Shown in pieces: positions 59,682 to 64,000 of a stretch of DNA of 64,000 bases (positions are counted from its first letter, which is position 1; each line of letters begins with the position of its first letter). The notes under the pieces were generated by a model. That model was not told where the DNA came from. It was given only the letters and a program-made list of their open reading frames with translations, and did not search any database. The translations under genes and the position numbers were made by a program. This stretch comes from B1 sp964443415 (lineage in GTDB: Bacteria > Bacteroidota > Bacteroidia > UKL13-3), in assembly GCA_964443415.1 (NCBI GenBank), contig CAYUDC010000003.1, positions 15,631 to 79,630 on the forward strand, read 5' to 3'.

Positions 59682-62390
59682 ATGAGAGTTTTATTAACTA
59701 CAATATTATTACTGCTTTTTAGCCGTATAACATTCGCACAATTAACACCTCCAAAAACAGAAGGACTATTTGGAGGAAGCATGTTAGACATTACGGGATA
59801 TGCTTTAAACAGTGACACTACTGTTATCTTTGTTTCAACCGAAAGTCCAAATTCGGTTTTTAGAGCCAAGGTAAAAACCAGCGCCACTCAATTGATGGCA
59901 GATAGTTTTGAAGTTTTACCATCCTTATCTTCTTCTAAGGGTTTTGGGTCAAACATTAACAGCATTGCAGCAGATAGCATCAACCGATATTTGTTCTTTG
60001 GTCATTCTACAGGTTTATATTATGCCACCGAAAAAGGTACAAGCGCTGTTCAACTAGAAAATTTAGGTGTTCAGGCTTTAGCTATTAAAGACTCTATATT
60101 ATTATATCTTACAAATGGCGGCATGAATTTTAAGAAGATAAGGCCTGGAAGCATTGTTAATTCTGGTATTACAGGAATAAGCATTGGCTCTCCTTCTGCC
60201 GATTATTCAATTGCCATTCATCCCATAAATAAATTAGTATATGTATTGGTAAGAGGCACCACTCCTACTTTATATAAATCCAATGCGCCATATTATAACT
60301 TAACTTCTGGTAGTTCTTTTTCATTGGTTACTATTATAGGCAGTTGGCCTGGCGTAAATTGGGAAGGTTTGGGGGTGGCGCCCGAAGGGCGCATCATACT
60401 AGGCGGTTCGGATCAAACCGGAAAGAAAATTCTCTACTCTGATAATGAAAGCACCTGGAACTTTATCAATACCACCATTCCTGGCCGAGCCGTTAAGAAA
60501 ATAACATTCTCTGGCAATGCGAGTAGTTACAATGTTTTTTTTGGCACCGCTGTTTCTAAAAACAAAGGCTTAAACTGGATAAATTTAGGAAGTGTCTTCC
60601 AAGAAACACACCCCAATGACGGAAATGTATTTGTATCGCCTATTTCTCAGAACTGCATCTTCTTTCATACAGATGGCGGACTTGGAGCATCATTTAATAA
60701 TGGTGATGCCATTTTTGAAATAAACAATGGGATTGAGGCTCTTCAAATTAATGGTCTAGATATGAACTTAGCTAAAACAGGCGCATGGATTGCCTCTAAA
60801 GCTGGTTTAAGAAAAGTAACCAATTATCAATCACCTGTTAAAAAATGGTCGGCAGCCATGTTTCCCAATGGCGATGGCTCTCCCTACTTTAGCGTAGCCT
60901 TGGTAAACAATGATACCAACAGAGTGTATGCCGGAAACACCCGCGTTTATAAAACCACAGACGGAGGAAAAACTTGGGCCATGGTATTTACGCCAGAAGG
61001 CCCTCCTTACAACTTCCCCTCTTTTAATATAAGAATGAGCAAAATTGCAGTTTGCCCATTTGATACTAACCTCATTCTTATTTCATACAGCGCTGATGCG
61101 CCTAATAAAGGTGGCTTTTTTTATTCTACCAATGCTGGTAATAATTGGACACAACTTCGCATTGCAAGTACAAGCATTGGCCAGGATATCAATATTAATG
61201 ACATTGCTATCACCAAAGAAGGAAGTGACACCGCTGCCTATATTGCCCTAAACTATGATGGCACCTCCTCTATGTTTAGAAGTACCTTTAGGTTAGTAAA
61301 AAAGGGTAATGGCTGGACTGTTAACCCCAACATGGATGCGCCTAATGCCGCAGATGGCAAAGATGTTATTGCCAAAATTGAAGACTTAGAGCTCAACTTA
61401 GGCGGTGATTCGCTATTTGCTGCAGGCGTAGATTACTCAAATGGCATCGCACAATACCAAACTTTTCTAAAACCAATCAATGGTTCCAATAAATGGGAAC
61501 GCCTAAAAACCAATGGATTCCCTTCTCTAAATAGCACCAAAATAAAAGTGGCTTTAGGAAAAGACACTTTATATGCTGCTGTAAACGAAGACTTAATGGT
61601 GTTTCCTTTAAAAGATTCTATCTGGTTTAGGGCATACCAGTATCCCGTTGGATCAAACATTAACTTCCTATATTATGATGAATTATTAGCCGGAACTGGA
61701 GTAGGTCTTTACGGACACCTTGGTAAACCCACTGAATGCAGGCCAGTTCTAAATGATTTTAACCCATCTATTTGTTATAACGATTTTATCACCCTACCCG
61801 ATTCTACCAAAATCAATACTTCTGGCAGATATCAATTCTTATACAAAAACAAAAATGGATGTGATAGTATCGTAACCATTACCCTCACTGTAAACCGTCC
61901 GGATGTGTCTATCTCGGTAAAAAAAGACACCCTTATTTCTAACGATTCTGCTGCCACAGCTTATCAATGGCTCGATTGCGACAAGAATTTTTCTCCTATT
62001 GCCAATGCCACCAGTAGAAGTTTTAAACCCATAAACGCGGGCAATTTTGCGGTGAAGGTGAGTAGAGCCTTTTGCACAGATACCTCAGAGTGCTTTTTCG
62101 TGCAAGCCAATGCCTTAGCAAAAGTGCAAGTCGATGAATTATTGGTTTATCCAAATCCAAGTAAGGGCGAAATTCATTTACTTGGAGATATACAGGTTCA
62201 TTTAAACCTGCAAATAATAGATGTATTTGGTAAACTCGTTTTGAACCAAACCATCGTTCCAGCCCATCAACCCAACATAAAACTCACTCATTTACCTGCG
62301 GGCCTATATATTTTAAGACTCAGTTCGATTGAAAATTCAAAAGAATTGGTTTTCACACGTAGACTTATCCTTTTGGATCAAACCGAGTAA
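59682..62390 (+). CDS. Secreted T9SS protein with BNR/sialidase-like beta-propeller repeats
   Basis: 902 residues from ATG 59682 (MRVLLTTILLLLFSRITFAQ), chosen over the TTG at 59664 because it opens the signal peptide and follows the -7 element. Asp-box/BNR-like repeats recur: VYKTTDGGKTWAMVF (about 425-439), FYSTNAGNNWTQLRI, and GKKILYSDNESTWNF. A linker with two Cys (CRPVLNDFNPSICYND) precedes an Ig-like stretch, and the C-terminal about 75 residues LLVYPNPSKGEIHL to AGLYILRLSS form a T9SS type A sorting domain. Substrate unknown; sialidase catalytic residues are not evident. It is a tandem paralogue of the next gene. Confidence 0.85.
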   Translation: MRVLLTTILLLLFSRITFAQLTPPKTEGLFGGSMLDITGYALNSDTTVIFVSTESPNSVFRAKVKTSATQLMADSFEVLPSLSSSKGFGSNINSIAADSINRYLFFGHSTGLYYATEKGTSAVQLENLGVQALAIKDSILLYLTNGGMNFKKIRPGSIVNSGITGISIGSPSADYSIAIHPINKLVYVLVRGTTPTLYKSNAPYYNLTSGSSFSLVTIIGSWPGVNWEGLGVAPEGRIILGGSDQTGKKILYSDNESTWNFINTTIPGRAVKKITFSGNASSYNVFFGTAVSKNKGLNWINLGSVFQETHPNDGNVFVSPISQNCIFFHTDGGLGASFNNGDAIFEINNGIEALQINGLDMNLAKTGAWIASKAGLRKVTNYQSPVKKWSAAMFPNGDGSPYFSVALVNNDTNRVYAGNTRVYKTTDGGKTWAMVFTPEGPPYNFPSFNIRMSKIAVCPFDTNLILISYSADAPNKGGFFYSTNAGNNWTQLRIASTSIGQDININDIAITKEGSDTAAYIALNYDGTSSMFRSTFRLVKKGNGWTVNPNMDAPNAADGKDVIAKIEDLELNLGGDSLFAAGVDYSNGIAQYQTFLKPINGSNKWERLKTNGFPSLNSTKIKVALGKDTLYAAVNEDLMVFPLKDSIWFRAYQYPVGSNINFLYYDELLAGTGVGLYGHLGKPTECRPVLNDFNPSICYNDFITLPDSTKINTSGRYQFLYKNKNGCDSIVTITLTVNRPDVSISVKKDTLISNDSAATAYQWLDCDKNFSPIANATSRSFKPINAGNFAVKVSRAFCTDTSECFFVQANALAKVQVDELLVYPNPSKGEIHLLGDIQVHLNLQIIDVFGKLVLNQTIVPAHQPNIKLTHLPAGLYILRLSSIENSKELVFTRRLILLDQTE

Positions 62391-62435
62391 AAAATAGATG
62401 TAGTAAATAGTGATGACAGAGGTGATTAATACTTA

Positions 62436-62456
62436 AATCATTGAATTACAATGATT
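62436..62456. promoter_or_regulatory. Inverted repeat AATCATTG-AATTA-CAATGATT between the propeller genes
   Basis: Perfect 8-bp arms with a 5-bp centre lie 46 bp after the first propeller gene and about 63 bp before the -7 element of the second. It could be a weak hairpin or a dimeric binding site, for instance for the nearby TPR/LuxR regulator. No T tract follows, so a terminator is unlikely. Confidence 0.35.
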
Positions 62457-62518
62457 AAATATGAGCATCTCTTAACAAAATCATTACTATTGATGACAAG
62501 CAAAAAAGGGTCTGAAGG

Positions 62519-62526
62519 TAAATTTG
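62519..62526 (+). promoter_or_regulatory. -7 promoter element (TAAATTTG) of the second propeller gene
   Basis: TAAATTTG matches TAnnTTTG, 17 bp before ATG 62544. As in the first propeller gene, the element is followed by TTC. Confidence 0.5.
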
Positions 62527-62543
62527 TTCAAAATTTCAAACAT

Positions 62544-64000
62544 ATGAAAAACAGATTTACTCGATTTGCAACAGGTTTAATGCTTAGCCTTTGCATGATG
62601 GGATCATCTCATTTGATGGCTCAGTTAAGTGCTCCAAAAGTAGAAAATGTATGGGGAGCAAGGGTATTATCCATTACAGGTTATGCCAAAACCTCAGACA
62701 CTACCCGACTGTACATTTCTACAGAAAGTGCCAATTCTATCTTTTATTCAGACATTTATAATCCTGCTGGTGCCTCTTTTAATTTTTCTTCTTGGAAAAA
62801 AGTAAACAGCGCCGATGCCAATGATAATTTGGGAGGCAATATGCAGCAATTGGGCGTTCACAAAACAAGCGGCACCCTTTATTGCATTGATAATAAAGGC
62901 CTTTACGCTATTCATCCCGATAGCAGCAAACATACCCGCATTGATAGCAATAACATCAATGCCTTGTGTGTAAAAGACTCTGTCTTAATTTATGTTACAG
63001 GCAATCAGTTATTTTGGGGCAGATTAGAGGCCAATGGCAAGTTTGTAAAGAATCTTGCCGCTCCTAAAATGCTCAGCTTATTTGTGAGTCAAATTGTGGT
63101 TCATCCAGTAACCCATGTGGTTTATTTCTTTCAGAAATTTGGAACCGGCCCACAAATCTCTAAAACTAATCACCCTTTTTACGATTTAAAGAACACTACA
63201 ACTTTTACCAGTGTTCCAATGGGTGTTATTCCGGGTGGAACACAATTCTCTGGAATAGGTATTAGTCCGAGTGGCAGAATTTTTATGGGAGGACATAAAT
63301 CTCCGGGAGCGCCAGAAAAGACTTTTAGATACACCGATGATGAAATTACTTGGAACAATGTAAACTTCCCTAACACCACCAATGGCGTATCAGGTACCAA
63401 CTTTGGATTTGCTGGAAGTGCCACAAGCTATTTCACTTATCACTCTGATGGTTATTCTTCTAATAAAGGTTTAAATTGGGTAGAGTTTGGTAGTGCCGGT
63501 AAAACCACCAATCCCAATGATGGCGAGGTATTTTGTGATCCCAATGATACCAATGTAGTGTACTTTACTTCTGATTTAGGAATAGCTGTATCCATAAACC
63601 GAGGCAGCAGTTCTACGGATTTATCTGAAGGTTTAGAGGCTGTTCAGGTGCAAGATTTTGATATGACAGCCGATAAACAAACCGCTTGGATTGCCTCTAA
63701 AGCGGGTATTAGAAAAGTAAGCAGATACAAAACCTCTAGCCCTGTTTGGACAACAGCACTTTGGCCAGGTGGCGATGGTTCTCCATATTATTCTATTGCC
63801 ATGAAACCATCCGATACCAATACCGTTTATGCTGGAAACCTTAGGGTATATAAAACTACTAATGGTGGAGGTTCTTGGAACCAAAGTTTGAATGTAGAAG
63901 TTGGCCCTTATTTTTATCCATCAGTTGGCACTACCGTTACCGCTTTAGAGGTAGCTTTTTTTAATGAGAACATTGTTTTTGCTGGCTTTAGCATTCAAGA
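62544..64000 (+). CDS. Second secreted beta-propeller paralogue, 3'-truncated by window end
   Basis: The frame from ATG 62544 stays open for 485 codons to the last base, so the gene runs off the window. The signal peptide MKNRFTRFATGLMLSLCMMG...LMAQ is followed by LSAPKVENVWGARVLSITGY, matching LTPPKTEGLFGGSMLDITGY in the preceding gene. Further parallel blocks are WIASKAGIRKVSRYKTSSPV against WIASKAGLRKVTNYQSPVKK, and VYAGNLRVYKTTNGGGSW against VYAGNTRVYKTTDGGKTW. The two arose by tandem duplication. A T9SS domain is expected beyond the window end but not seen. Confidence 0.85.
   Translation, partial: MKNRFTRFATGLMLSLCMMGSSHLMAQLSAPKVENVWGARVLSITGYAKTSDTTRLYISTESANSIFYSDIYNPAGASFNFSSWKKVNSADANDNLGGNMQQLGVHKTSGTLYCIDNKGLYAIHPDSSKHTRIDSNNINALCVKDSVLIYVTGNQLFWGRLEANGKFVKNLAAPKMLSLFVSQIVVHPVTHVVYFFQKFGTGPQISKTNHPFYDLKNTTTFTSVPMGVIPGGTQFSGIGISPSGRIFMGGHKSPGAPEKTFRYTDDEITWNNVNFPNTTNGVSGTNFGFAGSATSYFTYHSDGYSSNKGLNWVEFGSAGKTTNPNDGEVFCDPNDTNVVYFTSDLGIAVSINRGSSSTDLSEGLEAVQVQDFDMTADKQTAWIASKAGIRKVSRYKTSSPVWTTALWPGGDGSPYYSIAMKPSDTNTVYAGNLRVYKTTNGGGSWNQSLNVEVGPYFYPSVGTTVTALEVAFFNENIVFAGFSIQ

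Larger units (their letters stand above)
1526..62384. repeat. Dispersed near-palindromic decamer GGDTCAAMCC, at least 26 copies
   Basis: Written on the CA-strand the core is GG(T/A/G)TCAA(A/C)CC, usually within TTTGGDTCAAMCCGAA. Arms GGNT and ANCC are mutually inverted around a CA/TG centre. First bases of copies with CA on the plus strand: 1526, 7852, 9784, 10386, 16046, 25427, 28634, 36453, 39342, 40844, 54516, 60410, 62375. On the minus strand: 3116, 7751, 16908, 19998, 29858, 30845, 34446, 34697, 38874, 44899, 46483, 56398, 59257. Twelve are the exact form GGTTCAAACC. All are inside genes. One-mismatch relatives occur at about 41902, 46669, 49467, 50135 and 55340. Function unknown. Confidence 0.85.

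Noticed and set aside
1526..62384. KOPS, Chi or matS interpretation of the decamer
   Set aside because: Strand use is exactly balanced and copies are spread along the whole window, unlike polar or terminus-restricted signals. A wider map could still change this.
1526..62384. Codon bias for LVQT as the cause of the decamer
   Set aside because: The same DNA word appears in at least four frames and both strands with unrelated peptides.
1..64000. CRISPR array, integrase, transposase or prophage
   Set aside because: No regularly spaced repeats, no DDE/tyrosine-recombinase proteins and no structural phage genes were seen.

Overview
The window looks like a piece of a Bacteroidota chromosome, probably a free-living Sphingobacteriia/Chitinophagia-type organism (inference). 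Evidence: type IX secretion (T9SS) C-terminal sorting domains on an aminopeptidase and a beta-propeller protein; a SusC-like TonB receptor paired with a DUF4249 lipoprotein; a DUF4856/imelysin/HTTM/TonB iron-type locus; bacillithiol-linked YtxJ; many lipoboxes; and the Bacteroidota promoter element TAnnTTTG upstream of about ten genes. The DNA is AT-rich and tightly packed: many genes overlap by 4-20 bp, no gene-free stretch exceeds 300 bp, and there is no rRNA, CRISPR array, prophage or insertion sequence. A run of 100 N at 36595-36694 marks a scaffold gap.

Layout. 1-3.4 kb: transporter, glycosidase and fructokinase (probable sucrose use). 3.5-7.4 kb: histidine kinase and gyrA. 7.6-12.6 kb: T9SS M1 aminopeptidase, fdhD, parE. 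12.7-20.2 kb: OmpA/TPR lipoprotein, small protein plus FtsE, two glycosyltransferases, recQ, lolD. 20.3-26 kb: FkbM methyltransferase, M13 and M48 peptidases, XRE repressor with an operator array, SRPBCC protein, aldose epimerase. 26-30.5 kb: small membrane protein, tRNA-Leu(GAG), small basic protein, arginine decarboxylase divergent from arginase, LuxC-like acyl-CoA reductase divergent from a ferredoxin. 30.5-35.3 kb: leftward run of SRAP, MtfA-like peptidase, flotillin, NfeD and an NlpE/META lipoprotein. 35.4-42.4 kb: glycosyltransferase, the gap, then TonB receptor/HTTM/imelysin/DUF4856 under a palindromic, Fur-box-like operator. 42.6-50.1 kb: trpS, PIN toxin-antitoxin pair, a secreted protein of the so-called asparagine synthetase B type, DUF2520 protein, AIM24, ACMSD, trxB-ytxJ. 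50.1-57.8 kb: parC, DUF1801, DUF4249/TonB pair, 2OG-Fe oxygenase, TIGR03643 protein. 57.9-64 kb: TPR/LuxR membrane regulator and two tandem paralogous secreted propeller proteins, the second cut by the window end.

The strongest unexplained signal is not a gene. A 10-bp near-palindrome, GGDTCAAMCC (longer form TTTGGDTCAAMCCGAA), occurs at least 26 times, spread through coding sequence, equally on both strands and in several reading frames. That is the behaviour of a genome-wide DNA-level signal such as a HIP1-like, uptake-type or nucleoid-organising sequence. Other items worth checking are the artificial joining of a TonB receptor to a DUF2442-like tail across the gap, the XRE operator array, the paired palindromes before the iron-type locus, a 24-bp inverted repeat before trxB, and several promoters lying only a few bases before a start codon.
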